A stretch of DNA of 64,000 bases from positions 17,871-81,870 of the forward strand of contig JAGOJU010000011.1 of the NCBI GenBank assembly GCA_017994935.1, given 5' to 3'. Below the pieces are notes generated by a model, which did no database searches, was not told where the DNA came from, and saw only the letters and a program-made list of their open reading frames with translations. A program made the position numbers and the translations under genes. This DNA is from Opitutaceae bacterium (GTDB lineage: Bacteria > Verrucomicrobiota > Verrucomicrobiia > Opitutales > Opitutaceae). Positions 36,514-45,109 of this stretch are shown here, one piece after another (position 1 is the stretch's first letter; each line of letters starts with the position of its first letter).

Positions 36514-37389
36514 TCAGGCTGCGAACGACGCAGCGGCAATTTCGAGGATTTCCTGGGTGATGGCCGCCTGGCGGGCCTTGTTGTACTCGAGCGTGAGGTC
36601 CCCGAGAAGCTTGCTGGCATTGTCCTTGGCGGTCTTCATCGCCACCATGCGTGCACTCTGCTCGGAGGCCTTGGCCGAGAGCACGAGCTGGTAAATGTGG
36701 CGGTTGACGTAGAACGGCAGCAGCGCCTCGAGGACCGCCTGCGGACTGGGCTCGAAGAGCATGTCGCGCGTGTCGGCGAACTCGTTCGCCACCACACCGG
36801 CATGCTGCTGCAGGGCCTCGATGAACTGGCGCAGGTTGCTCAGCGGCAGCACCGGACGTACCATCGGTTCCTGGACCAGCGTGTTCTTGAAACGGGCGTA
36901 AATGACCTCGACGGTGTCGATGGTGCCCTCGAGGAAAAGTTTCACCATGTACTCGGCCACAGGGCGCACCTCGACAAACGAGGCTCGATCGCTGATCGAG
37001 AAGTCCGCAAGAAGGTCGCGCCTGGTCCGCGCCAGAAACTGCATGCCCTTCCTTCCGACGGCAACGAACTTGGCCGGCGTCCTGATCTCCGTGACCAGCT
37101 TGAAAAGGTTTGAATTGAGCGGACCGCAGAGGCCCTTGTCAGTCGAGATGAGCAGAATGCCCCGGGTTTTCACCTCCCGCCTGGCGAGAAAGGCATGCTG
37201 CGACTCGTCCACGCGGGGTGCGAGCGCCGCGAGCATGGTCGCCATCAACTGCGCATAGGGACGCCCGGCGAGAGCGGCATGCTGCGCCTTTTTCATCTTG
37301 GACGCCGCCACCAGTTCCATCGCCCGGGTGATTTGGCGGGTGTTCTTGACCGACTTGATGCGGCGCCGGATGTCGCGGGTTGAGGGCAT
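36514..37389 (-). CDS. atpG: F1Fo ATP synthase gamma subunit
   Basis: 291 residues. The N-terminal helix has the invariant start MPSTRDIRRRIKSVKNTRQI then TRAMELVAASKM. The central part carries LLISTDKGLCGPLNSNLF. The C-terminal helix has SARMVAMKTAKDNASKLLGD and the final QAAITQEILEIAAASFA. These two terminal helices form the rotating shaft. It lies 48 bases after atpA. Confidence 0.97.
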   Translation of the reverse strand: MPSTRDIRRRIKSVKNTRQITRAMELVAASKMKKAQHAALAGRPYAQLMATMLAALAPRVDESQHAFLARREVKTRGILLISTDKGLCGPLNSNLFKLVTEIRTPAKFVAVGRKGMQFLARTRRDLLADFSISDRASFVEVRPVAEYMVKLFLEGTIDTVEVIYARFKNTLVQEPMVRPVLPLSNLRQFIEALQQHAGVVANEFADTRDMLFEPSPQAVLEALLPFYVNRHIYQLVLSAKASEQSARMVAMKTAKDNASKLLGDLTLEYNKARQAAITQEILEIAAASFAA

Positions 37390-37437
37390 GTCAGAAGGGA
37401 CCTAGCGGCTGGAGCTTGAAGGAGCCGAAACCATGCC

Positions 37438-38964
37438 TCAGGCGGCGAACGATGACTTCCATTCGTCCACAGCCGTTTTGATCTTGGCTTCGAGATCCTT
37501 GTCGAGGGCGGCCTTGGTGCGAATCTCCGTGAGCAGCGCGTCCTTGCGGGTGCTGATGAAGTCGCGCAGTGAAACAGCGGCGGCGGTGACCTTCTTGATG
37601 TCGAGGTCATCGTAGTAACCCTTCTGCATCGCCCAAAGCGTGACGACCTGCTGCTCAATGGGCACGGGGCTGAAGGCCGGCTGCTTGAAGAGCTCAACGA
37701 TGCGCGCTCCGCGATCGAGCTGACCCTTCGTCTTCGCATCGAGGTCGGAACCGAACTGCGCAAACGCGGCGAGTTCGCGGAACTGCGCGAGTTCACCCTT
37801 CAATTTGCCGCCGACCTGTTTCGTCGCCTTGATCTGCGCGGACGAACCGACGCGGGAAACGGAAAGTCCAACGGAAACAGCCGGGCGGATGCCCTGGTTG
37901 AACAGATCCGTCTCAAGGAAGATCTGTCCGTCCGTGATCGAAATGACGTTCGTAGGAATGTAGGCCGAGACGTCGCCCGCAAGGGTTTCGATGATCGGCA
38001 GCGCCGTGAGTGAGCCTTTGCCATCGAGACGCGCGGCGCGCTCGAGCAGACGCGAGTGGAGATAGAAAACGTCACCCGGATAGGCTTCGCGGCCTGAGGG
38101 GCGCTTCAGGATGAGCGAAATCTGGCGGTAGGCGACGGCATGCTTGGACAGGTCGTCATAGACGATGAGCGCATCCATGCCGTTTTCCATGAACCACTCG
38201 CCCACGGCTGCGCCGGAGTACGGCGCAAGGTACTGGTTGGCGGGATTGTCGGCAGCGGGAGCCGCGACAATGACAGTGAATTCCAGCGCGCCCGCGGCCT
38301 CAAGCGCACCGATGGTGCGCACGATGTTGGAATTCTTCTGCCCGATCGCGACGTAGATCGAGTAGACGGGGCGGAAATTCTTGTCACCACTCGCGAGCCC
38401 GACCTTGTTGATCTTCGCCTGGTTGATGATGGTGTCGATTGCGATGGTCGTCTTGCCAGTACCGCGGTCGCCGATGATCAGCTCACGCTGACCGCGGCCG
38501 ATGGGAATCATGGAGTCGATCGCCATGATGCCTGTGAAGAGCGGCTGGGAGACCGATTTGCGGACGATGATGCCAGGGGCGATCTTTTCGACCGGATAGG
38601 TCTCGCTGGATGCGATCGGACCCTTTCCGTCGACAGGATTGCCGAGCGCGTCCACCACACGGCCAAGCAGGCCCCTGCCCACGGGAATCGAGAGAAGCTT
38701 GCCGGTCGTCTGGACCTCGTCGCCTTCCTTCAGCCGCGAGATGTCGCCAAGGACGACGCAGCCGACCTCATCCTGCTCGAGATTGAGAGCGATGCCGATG
38801 GCACCGCCTGGAAACTGCACCATTTCGTTGTACACGACGTCGGACAGGCCGTCGATCTTGGCAACGCCATCGGCGACGGTGCGGATGACACCGGTGTTTT
38901 TGCGGACCGCCTTGCTGGAAAGTCTGGCGATCTGCTGTTCGATTTGTTCGAGGACCGTGCTCAT
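37438..38964 (-). CDS. atpA: F1Fo ATP synthase alpha subunit
   Basis: 508 residues, normal length. The N-terminal part shows [20 protein letters not shown]. The non-catalytic nucleotide site has the P-loop [18 protein letters not shown], then [40 protein letters not shown], and [19 protein letters not shown], which contains the arginine finger region ([20 protein letters not shown] then [13 protein letters not shown]). It assembles with beta into the α3β3 head. Preceded by atpH (39 bases). Confidence 0.98.
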   Translation of the reverse strand: MSTVLEQIEQQIARLSSKAVRKNTGVIRTVADGVAKIDGLSDVVYNEMVQFPGGAIGIALNLEQDEVGCVVLGDISRLKEGDEVQTTGKLLSIPVGRGLLGRVVDALGNPVDGKGPIASSETYPVEKIAPGIIVRKSVSQPLFTGIMAIDSMIPIGRGQRELIIGDRGTGKTTIAIDTIINQAKINKVGLASGDKNFRPVYSIYVAIGQKNSNIVRTIGALEAAGALEFTVIVAAPAADNPANQYLAPYSGAAVGEWFMENGMDALIVYDDLSKHAVAYRQISLILKRPSGREAYPGDVFYLHSRLLERAARLDGKGSLTALPIIETLAGDVSAYIPTNVISITDGQIFLETDLFNQGIRPAVSVGLSVSRVGSSAQIKATKQVGGKLKGELAQFRELAAFAQFGSDLDAKTKGQLDRGARIVELFKQPAFSPVPIEQQVVTLWAMQKGYYDDLDIKKVTAAAVSLRDFISTRKDALLTEIRTKAALDKDLEAKIKTAVDEWKSSFAA

Positions 38965-39003
38965 GCGGCGGTAAGGTTGGACTGCTTTTGAAAAGGGAAA
39001 AAA

Positions 39004-39393
39004 CTAGACGGAGAGACCGGCCAGCTGGCTGGCCACCGAGGATTCGTACACATCATCGCCCACTCGCACCCGCACACCGGCAAGCAAGCCGGGGGAATCC
39101 TTGGCAACAGCAAGGATCGGGCGTCCGTAGCGGCGGGCCATGGCGGATTCAATCGACGCCAGCACACCCTGGCCGAGCGGACCCGCGTGCTCCACCACCG
39201 CGCGCCCCTTGGCAAATTCAACGGCGACAAGGCGCCGGTAGGCCAGGAGGACCGCCATCGGCTGTGCGGGGGGATGCTTTTCCAGGTACTCAAGCACGCC
39301 AGCCACGCGCTCTGCCGAAAGGGATCCTTCGGCGAGACTCATGGCGAAGAGCTGGCGTGCGAGCTGCTGGACTTGCTTATGTTGGGCGGCCAT
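39004..39393 (-). CDS. atpH: F1Fo ATP synthase delta subunit, unusually short
   Basis: 129 residues, against about 175-185 in most bacteria. The C-terminal domain is recognisable: LASIESAMARRYGRPILAVA, KDSPGLLAGVRVRVGD and the final DDVYESSVASQLAGLSV, matching the delta-subunit end where a GD pair precedes a short helix. The N-terminal helical bundle that binds the tips of alpha is reduced to about 65 residues (HKQVQQLARQLFAMSLAEGS, LSAERVAGVLEYLEKHP). Its position between atpF and atpA fits delta exactly. No upstream in-frame extension is possible without crossing the gap to atpF (44 bases), so the short form is real unless there is a sequence error. Confidence 0.9.
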   Translation of the reverse strand: MAAQHKQVQQLARQLFAMSLAEGSLSAERVAGVLEYLEKHPPAQPMAVLLAYRRLVAVEFAKGRAVVEHAGPLGQGVLASIESAMARRYGRPILAVAKDSPGLLAGVRVRVGDDVYESSVASQLAGLSV

Positions 39394-39437
39394 TGATTCG
39401 AAAGAGGAATGCTTCGGAAGGCGGGCTGTGCGCCGTC

Positions 39438-40010
39438 TCAGATGCTGCTCAGCTCGCGAGCGGCCGCATCGTTGTAGCGGCTGCGCTCGGCATCGGTCAG
39501 TTCCTTGGTGAGCACACGCTGGGTCGTCGCAATGACGAGGCGGGCGATTTCGCCGCGGGCCTGCTCAAGCATCTTCCTGTGCTCGAGATCGATGGCCTGC
39601 TGGGCCTTTGTGATGATGCCATTGGCGCGATCGGTCGCGGCGGCGGTTTCGCGCTCGGAGAGTTCCTTGGCGGTCTTGCGCGCCTCCTCGATGATGCGGG
39701 CGGCCTCGATCTGCGCGGTCTTGAGGAGCGCGGCATTCTCCTGCCGGGCGTTGGCAAGCTGGGCCTTCGCGTCATCCGCGAACTTGAGCCCGTCGGCGAT
39801 CTTCGCCTTGCGCTCCTCGATCGTGGCCATCACGGGCTTGAACGCAAAGTACCACAGCAACGCGGCAACGATGATGAAGTTGACGGACTGCGCCAGAATG
39901 AAGGGCAGGTCGATGCCGAAGTCCTGGACAATCTTGGTGATGCCGGAGGGCGCACCATGGGCGTGGCCCGCGGCTTCAACAGCGGCGATGAAGAGCATCG
40001 AGGAGAGCAT
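39438..40010 (-). CDS. atpF: F1Fo ATP synthase b subunit
   Basis: 190 residues. The N-terminal ~27 residues precede the membrane helix (FILAQSVNFIIVAALLWYFA then FKPVMATIEERKAKIADGL), which is the classical b-subunit start. The rest is a long amphipathic coiled coil rich in Ala, Glu, Lys and Arg (ARIIEEARKTAKELSERETA) that forms the peripheral stalk. Only one b gene is present, so the stalk should be a homodimer. Confidence 0.96.
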   Translation of the reverse strand: MLSSMLFIAAVEAAGHAHGAPSGITKIVQDFGIDLPFILAQSVNFIIVAALLWYFAFKPVMATIEERKAKIADGLKFADDAKAQLANARQENAALLKTAQIEAARIIEEARKTAKELSERETAAATDRANGIITKAQQAIDLEHRKMLEQARGEIARLVIATTQRVLTKELTDAERSRYNDAAARELSSI

Positions 40011-40070
40011 GGCTGGAAAAAGAGGCCGCGCGGGGCATCAGTCGCCTCGCGCGGTGAAGGTTGTCACGGA

Positions 40071-40283
40071 TTACTTGCCGAGGAACAGCGCGTAGAACGC
40101 GACCGCTTCAGCGAGGGCCATGCCGATGATGGCCTGGACGAGGATCTTGCCGGAGGCACCGGGATTGCGGCCGACGGCTTCAACGGCCTTGGTGCCGACG
40201 ATGCCTACGCCAAGGGCGGCGCCGAGACAGCCCAGCGCACCCTGAATGCTGCCGGAGATTTCGGCGAGGAGTGTGGTGATCAT
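40071..40283 (-). CDS. atpE: F1Fo ATP synthase c subunit
   Basis: 70 residues from the ATG at 40283 with two membrane helices. Helix 1 is SIQGALGCLGAALGVGIVGT. The polar loop is EAVGRNPGASGK. Helix 2 carries the essential carboxylate E59 in GMALAEAVAFYALFL. The residues that mark sodium-binding rings (a Gln in helix 1 and Ser/Thr right after the Glu) are Val and Ala here, so proton coupling is predicted. An upstream in-frame extension to 40433 overlaps atpB and is not used. Gap to atpF is 60 bases. Confidence 0.96.
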   Translation of the reverse strand: MITTLLAEISGSIQGALGCLGAALGVGIVGTKAVEAVGRNPGASGKILVQAIIGMALAEAVAFYALFLGK

Positions 40284-40359
40284 GTTTTGTGGAGGTTGGT
40301 TGGTTGTGTTGTCCGCCGTGCGCGCAACTTGGGCACGCTCCCGGAGGAAAAGGGAAAAA

Positions 40360-41271
40360 TCAGTGGTGAGATCCCGCGATCTTGTCCGACCCATGCCCTG
40401 CAGCACCGTGGTTTTCCTCATGACCATCGCCATGATTGCAGATCAGCCCGATGTACACGCTCACAAGCAGGGTGAACACCAGGGCCTGGACAAAGCCGAT
40501 GAGGATTTCGAGGAAGTAGAACGGAATCGGAAGCCCCCATTTCAGGATACCCGTCATCGCATGAATGAGGTTCTCGCCCCCGTAGACGTTTCCGAAAAGC
40601 CGGAAGGAAAGCGAAACCGGCCGGAAGGCGATGGAGATCAATTCAATGATGCCGACTGCAAAGAATATCAGGAACAGGAAATAGTAGATGACCGCAGGAA
40701 TCTCATTCTTGTTCGCCTTGTTGCCGAAGATGTCATGGATGATCACCTTTGGCCCCGCATAGCGGAAGACGAAGTAGATCCACGCGATGAACGACACCAG
40801 CGACAATGCAATCGTGCTGTTCATGTCGGCATTGCCCGGGCGAACAAAGTCACGCCAGACGTTCTCCTCCTGATCAAAGATCTTGACCGTTCCAACCCCA
40901 GGGAACAGTCCGCTCCAATTCTGGATCAGAATGTAGATGAACAATCCGACCAGCAGCGGGAATGTCGCTCGGGCCACTTTGCTTCCCACGATCGGTGACG
41001 TGAGATCCATCACCCCTTCAACCAGACTCTCCACCATGGACTGACCCCGCGATGGCACAAGCTTTGGCCGGCCCACCGCGATGCGGATCACGATGATCAG
41101 CGCCGCAGCAACCACCCAACTCGTCACCATGCTGTTCGTCACCGGCAGCGGCCCGATTTGAAACAGCGCATCCGCCGCGGGCACGACGCCGTGGGATTCG
41201 CCCGCGGCAAATACCTGCGTGCCCAGAAATGGCAGGCTGGCAGATAAGGCGAGAGTTTGGACCCGTGTCAT
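40360..41271 (-). CDS. atpB: F1Fo ATP synthase a subunit
   Basis: 303 residues from the ATG at 41271. Membrane helices include SWVVAAALIIVIRIAVG, FPLLVGLFIYILIQNWSGLF and the conserved channel helices: VSLSFRLFGNVYGGENLIHA contains the invariant arginine, and FYFLEILIGFVQALVFTLLV the conserved Gln region. The C-terminus is histidine-rich and extends past the last helix (HGDGHEENHGAAGHGSDK, then SHH). It is the first gene of the operon. No atpI gene is seen upstream. The 248 bases upstream (41272-41519) should contain the operon promoter. A TTGACG at 41334-41339 (minus strand) is a weak -35 candidate only. Confidence 0.96.
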   Translation of the reverse strand: MTRVQTLALSASLPFLGTQVFAAGESHGVVPAADALFQIGPLPVTNSMVTSWVVAAALIIVIRIAVGRPKLVPSRGQSMVESLVEGVMDLTSPIVGSKVARATFPLLVGLFIYILIQNWSGLFPGVGTVKIFDQEENVWRDFVRPGNADMNSTIALSLVSFIAWIYFVFRYAGPKVIIHDIFGNKANKNEIPAVIYYFLFLIFFAVGIIELISIAFRPVSLSFRLFGNVYGGENLIHAMTGILKWGLPIPFYFLEILIGFVQALVFTLLVSVYIGLICNHGDGHEENHGAAGHGSDKIAGSHH

Positions 41272-41519
41272 GTATGCGTGAAGAGACGTGGAAAGGCTGG
41301 AAAGGTTCAACCAAGCCAAACGCGCTCTGCTCCGTCAACCTTGGAAATGCCTCACTCTTCCCCTGCGCGGTGGAATAAGTTGACCGCCTTTTCGCTGTTG
41401 AACCGCTAATGCCGGACATCGTTCTGAATTGCAGTTGATCAAGCCCCCTCTACCGCTCATCACCAGTCCGCATTCAATCGCACTGAAGCCAACTGCTTGA
41501 ATTAGCTTTAGTGCCCAGG

Positions 41520-41753
41520 CTACTTTCGCATTCGCGCGCGATCCCCCGAGGAAATCCGGATCTTCCCTTCCTTCGCCGTCGTCCAGATGTCCGAGACTTC
41601 CTTCAGCTTCGCCGGCAGCACTTCATCGGGGTTCATCTGAACCCGTACCCTCGCAACTCGCCGCAGCTTTTTGTTCGCGCGTCGCTTGTCCTCGGCGGCG
41701 CTCGCCGCGGCGGTGACGCCAATAAAGGGTGACTTTTTTCGCGAGCCGCTCAT
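41520..41753 (-). CDS. Small conserved-looking basic protein, unknown function
   Basis: 77 residues from the ATG at 41753. It is strongly basic in the first half (SGSRKKSPFIG, then KRRANKKLRRVARVRVQ) and ends in a mixed helix and tail (AKLKEVSDIWTTAKEGKIRI). There is no signal peptide, membrane helix or cysteine. The composition suggests a nucleic-acid-associated small protein, but no named motif is visible. It lies upstream of atpB on the same strand and divergent from the lactonase gene. Confidence that it is a gene rests on its clean composition and its position. Confidence 0.6.
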   Translation of the reverse strand: MSGSRKKSPFIGVTAAASAAEDKRRANKKLRRVARVRVQMNPDEVLPAKLKEVSDIWTTAKEGKIRISSGDRARMRK

Positions 41754-41937
41754 CGCTTCGAATAACCCTCGCACCTCGCAACGCGCCTGGCAATCGGCAA
41801 CTGTCCTATTTGACGAAGCGCGCCACGATCAGGAGGTACATCCCCTCCCCCATCGCATGCGGAGTGGTGCACCCGTTCTGCGGCGACGACGGGTTACGGC
41901 TTGGTTTGGAGGTGACGTTGCGCCAATATGCCCGGCG

Positions 41938-43089
41938 ATGCACCCTTTCCCCACATCCCGCCCCTTTCACGTTGGCTTTCATCTGGCCTTTCTCCTCGTC
42001 GCATTGATCACCCCAGTTGCGTGCAACGCCGAGTCCCGGCACGTTTTCTTCGGGACCGGAGGCCCTGGCGCAGATGGCATCTACCGCTCGGAATTTGAGA
42101 CGGTTTCCGGCAAACTCAGTCCCGCCATCAAGGTAGCGGCAGCGTCGAATCCCGGCTTCCTGGCTCTGCATCCCCGCGGTGGCATTCTCTATGCCGTGGC
42201 GACCTTGGACAAGGTTCCGGTGGTGGCGGCCTATCGGATCGATCCCACCGGCTCGCTCTCGCTTTTGGCCAGCTCACCCATCGGCGACGGAGCTTCCGCC
42301 CACATCGCGGTGCATCCCTCCGGCCGGTTTCTGCTCACCGCACAGTATGGTGGCGGCTCTGTTGCACTCTTTCCTTTGGATCGGGAAGGAACGCCAGGAT
42401 CCGCCCATTTGATAGAGCACTCAGGGGGATCGCGTGTCGTCGCGAAACGCCAGGATACGCCCCATCCACACTGGTGCGGGTTTTCGCCAGACGGCCGCTT
42501 CGCACTCGTGCCGGACCTCGGGCTGGATCGGATAGTGATCTATCGCGTCGATCAGGAGAAGCCGGCCATCGAGCCACACGGATTTGCCACCTCGCTTCCG
42601 GGCTCCGGCCCGCGCCACCTGCGCTTCTCTCCTGATGGTCGATTCATCTACCTTCTGGAGGAGTTGTCCCTGACCGTGACCACCTTTGCATGGGACGCCG
42701 CCAACGGCATCGCCAACAGGATCGCCACAGTGCCGACCTTGAGCGAGGAAGCAAAATCCGCAGAGGAAATGAACGCCGCCGCCGAAATCCTCGTGCATCC
42801 AAACGGGAGATTCGTTTACGCCTCGAATCGCGGAAATGACACGGTGACGGTTTTCCACGCTGATCCGGCGACCTCGGCGCTCAAGCCGGTGCAAATCCAA
42901 CCGGTGCGAGGGGCGTTCCCAAGAAACATCAATCTTTCTCCCGGCGCTGGATGGCTGCTCGCCGCCGGCCAGGATTCCAATACGGTCTCCGTTCACAAAC
43001 TGGATTCCAAAACGGGTAAACTGACCTTTCAGACCAAGGGTGTGATCAATGTGCCCGCACCCATTTGCATCCTCTTTGTGAAGAAGTGA
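41938..43089 (+). CDS. Secreted lactonase-type seven-bladed propeller (6-phosphogluconolactonase family)
   Basis: 383 residues from the ATG at 41938, which gives a signal peptide (HLAFLLVALITPVACNAES). The body shows the repeated propeller pattern of the lactonase family: FLALHPRGGILYAVATLD, HIAVHPSGRFLLTAQYGGGS, PHPHWCGFSPDGRFALVPDL, GSGPRHLRFSPDGRFIYLLE, EILVHPNGRFVYASNRGND and PRNINLSPGAGWLLAAGQDS. The PHPH and GPRH segments and the SNRG segment are characteristic of this family. Some members hydrolyse 6-phosphogluconolactone in the cytoplasm. An exported member more probably acts on another lactone or is a binding propeller. It is divergent from the small basic protein gene. Confidence 0.9.
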   Translation: MHPFPTSRPFHVGFHLAFLLVALITPVACNAESRHVFFGTGGPGADGIYRSEFETVSGKLSPAIKVAAASNPGFLALHPRGGILYAVATLDKVPVVAAYRIDPTGSLSLLASSPIGDGASAHIAVHPSGRFLLTAQYGGGSVALFPLDREGTPGSAHLIEHSGGSRVVAKRQDTPHPHWCGFSPDGRFALVPDLGLDRIVIYRVDQEKPAIEPHGFATSLPGSGPRHLRFSPDGRFIYLLEELSLTVTTFAWDAANGIANRIATVPTLSEEAKSAEEMNAAAEILVHPNGRFVYASNRGNDTVTVFHADPATSALKPVQIQPVRGAFPRNINLSPGAGWLLAAGQDSNTVSVHKLDSKTGKLTFQTKGVINVPAPICILFVKK

Positions 43090-43160
43090 CCGAAGTCCCG
43101 TGCGAATCTCCCAACATCTGCAGTTGGCGCCGGAACCGGCGATCGCAACCCGCATGACAG

Positions 43161-43275
43161 GCGGGAGTAAACACCAGCCCGCCTAGGGTTCTTCCCACAG
43201 ACTACGCGTTTTTACTCCCGCGGCTGATCAGGAAGCCGTTATTCCACATGACGGCTTTCGCCAGATCCGTAGCCG
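43161..43275. promoter_or_regulatory. Inverted repeats upstream of the 43292 gene, possible RNA leader
   Basis: GCGGGAGTAAA at 43161-43171 and TTTACTCCCGC at 43211-43221 are a perfect 11-bp inverted repeat with 39 bases between. Directly after come four alternating complementary pentamers: CGGCT 43221-43225, AGCCG 43234-43238, CGGCT 43252-43256, AGCCG 43271-43275, which could form mutually exclusive hairpins. The remaining intergenic bases from 43090 show no gene. Confidence 0.45.
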
Positions 43276-43291
43276 TCCCGCTCTTCCTCCT

Positions 43292-43843
43292 GTGGCAAAA
43301 AGTCCAAGTTCATTTCTCAAATCGTTGCGCCCTTCTGCGAGTCGATCGTCTTCATCGGCGTCGGACCCGGCCGTCGGGGCCGACAAGGTGGTATCGGTCT
43401 CCCTTCCGGCGTCGCCCTATCACCCCGCCCTCGCCTTGTTCGCCAATCAGAAACAGGCGCAGGCAACGGCCGACCTGCTGGGTACCTCCTGGGCTCCGAT
43501 CCCTTTTGCCTGCGGCTATCTCATCACCGACGGGTGGCACTTCCACGATACGAATGGCGTCGTCAAAACCTTCTGTCCGGTTCCGCACGAATGCCTCGAG
43601 GTGATCCAGGAAATCGTGGGACAGCTTCAGAAGTCGGACCTCGACACGAAGTACTACCCGATCCACATCACGCAGGCCCTGCGAGACTCCCCCGTGCTCG
43701 CGTCGCTCAAACAGGCGGCCTTCGACAGCATCTGCCTGTGCACGCTGATGCGGATCGCCCATGCGCCGTACACCGGGGACAAGGAAGACTGGCTGACGAT
43801 CCCCGCCTGGGCATTGCGCATCCCCAAGCGCCGCTACCATTAG
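43292..43843 (+). CDS. Conserved-looking protein of unknown function
   Basis: 183 residues from a GTG. The first ~30 residues are Ser-rich and probably disordered. The rest is a compact α/β-looking domain (SPYHPALALFANQKQAQATA, PIPFACGYLITDGWHFHDTN, CPVPHECLEVIQEIVGQLQK, YYPIHITQALRDSPVLASLK, ICLCTLMRIAHAPYTGDK). It has five cysteines and several histidines but no recognisable motif, signal peptide or membrane helix. The gene has a structured leader (see the inverted repeats) and is convergent with the L,D-transpeptidase gene with seven bases between stops. No clear ribosome-binding site precedes the GTG, so the true start may be a little different. Confidence 0.7.
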   Translation: MAKSPSSFLKSLRPSASRSSSSASDPAVGADKVVSVSLPASPYHPALALFANQKQAQATADLLGTSWAPIPFACGYLITDGWHFHDTNGVVKTFCPVPHECLEVIQEIVGQLQKSDLDTKYYPIHITQALRDSPVLASLKQAAFDSICLCTLMRIAHAPYTGDKEDWLTIPAWALRIPKRRYH

Positions 43844-43850
43844 GCGCGGC

Positions 43851-44990
43851 TCAAGGCTCGACCATCACGGGCATCCCCACCCGCGCGAGACGCAGTAGCG
43901 TTTCCGCATCCCAGTTGGCCAACCGGAAGCAGCCATGTGATTCCGTGCGCCCAACGTGCTCCGGAGTGGGCGTCCCATGAATACCGTAACCGGGACGGTT
44001 GAGTCCGATCCAGGCGACTCCCACAGGATTGTTCGGCCCGGGCGGGAGAACAAGCCTGCGGCCGAGTTCCCGGCCCTCTTCCGACTCGACAAAAACAGCG
44101 GGGTCAAACGTGTAGTCGGGATTGGGGATGACCACCGTCACCTGCAGCAAACCCACCGGTCGCTTCGCCACTTCACGTCCAATGCTGACAGGAAAATGCG
44201 CCACAACGCGTCGATCGGCATCACGCGCCGTGAGCGTGCGCGATGCCAGATGAATATGAAGTTCCGAAACCGGGCCCTGCACCGTGACCCTCGACACCGA
44301 GGGCACCTTGACCACCGTGCCCGCAGGCACCCGTTCCCAGTCGATCCCGGGATTCAAGCGGCGCAGGAGCTTGTGACTTGCGCGCGAGCGTTCGGCGACG
44401 AGTTCAAGGATCGTGGAAAAATCGAGTCGAGTCTGTCGCGACTTTCCGAGCCACGTCGGACTCAGCGGCTGCAGACTCGCGAGGTCAGCATCCGTAACCG
44501 TCACCTCGGTCAATGCGGGTGAGTCCAGCACAAGATGCTCGCGTGTCACCGCATCGAGCGCACCGGTGATGGGAATGGATTCCCTTTCCTGATACGCTTT
44601 GAGGGCCGCCTGGGTCTGCGGTCCGGGCACGCCGTCAATCGGTCCTGAGGAGAACCCCGCCCGCGCCAGCGCAACCTGCGCCTCAAGCCAGGAGGTTGCC
44701 AAGGGAAGCGGTTCAACCGCAGGTAGGACTGGGCTCATGGGCACAGTCCGGGATTCGGACACCGCCGGAATCCTGCCAATCTCCGCCTCTGCCGGCAGCT
44801 CAGCCGGCACGGGTTGCGCCTCGGGGCCTGGAGATTGGACCTGAATATCCTTGGGTCGTGTCGGCGCCGAATATCTGGTTTGCGGCCGCTCGACCGATTG
44901 CACCGCCGGCGACTCGGCTTTGACCACGAGGCCGGCAACGGCAATCGATCCTGTCAGTAGAATCCACGAGGAGGATAGTCGCCGGGACAT
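43851..44990 (-). CDS. L,D-transpeptidase (YkuD) with peptidoglycan-binding domain
   Basis: 379 residues. A signal or anchor helix (SSWILLTGSIAVAGLVVKA) leads to a Pro-rich linker. A peptidoglycan-binding domain type 1 follows at ~100-155 (LEAQVALARAGFSSGPIDGV then PGPQTQAALKAYQERE), then a LysM-like stretch (LRRLNPGIDWERVPAGTVVK). The YkuD catalytic domain is at ~240-379, with the motif YGIHGTPTPEHVGRTESHG followed by CFRLAN. The catalytic cysteine and the HG histidine are both present. It should act in the periplasm, making 3-3 cross-links in peptidoglycan or attaching proteins to it. The muramidase-like NamZ gene next upstream on the same strand also acts on cell wall. Confidence 0.94.
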   Translation of the reverse strand: MSRRLSSSWILLTGSIAVAGLVVKAESPAVQSVERPQTRYSAPTRPKDIQVQSPGPEAQPVPAELPAEAEIGRIPAVSESRTVPMSPVLPAVEPLPLATSWLEAQVALARAGFSSGPIDGVPGPQTQAALKAYQERESIPITGALDAVTREHLVLDSPALTEVTVTDADLASLQPLSPTWLGKSRQTRLDFSTILELVAERSRASHKLLRRLNPGIDWERVPAGTVVKVPSVSRVTVQGPVSELHIHLASRTLTARDADRRVVAHFPVSIGREVAKRPVGLLQVTVVIPNPDYTFDPAVFVESEEGRELGRRLVLPPGPNNPVGVAWIGLNRPGYGIHGTPTPEHVGRTESHGCFRLANWDAETLLRLARVGMPVMVEP

Positions 44991-45109
44991 GATGGGAAGA
45001 TCACAGTTCTATCGACGCGCCTCCGTGATCAGAGGGCCTGTTGTCTGGGTCAAACGCCAAAGCTCATCACCCGCCCGATTCAGCAACGCGATCGGCGTAC
45101 GATGCCAGG

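Noticed and set aside
40284..40433. Longer atpE start upstream of 40283
   Set aside because: The extension lies largely inside atpB and would add a polar basic N-terminus. The c-subunit helix starts right after the ATG at 40283.
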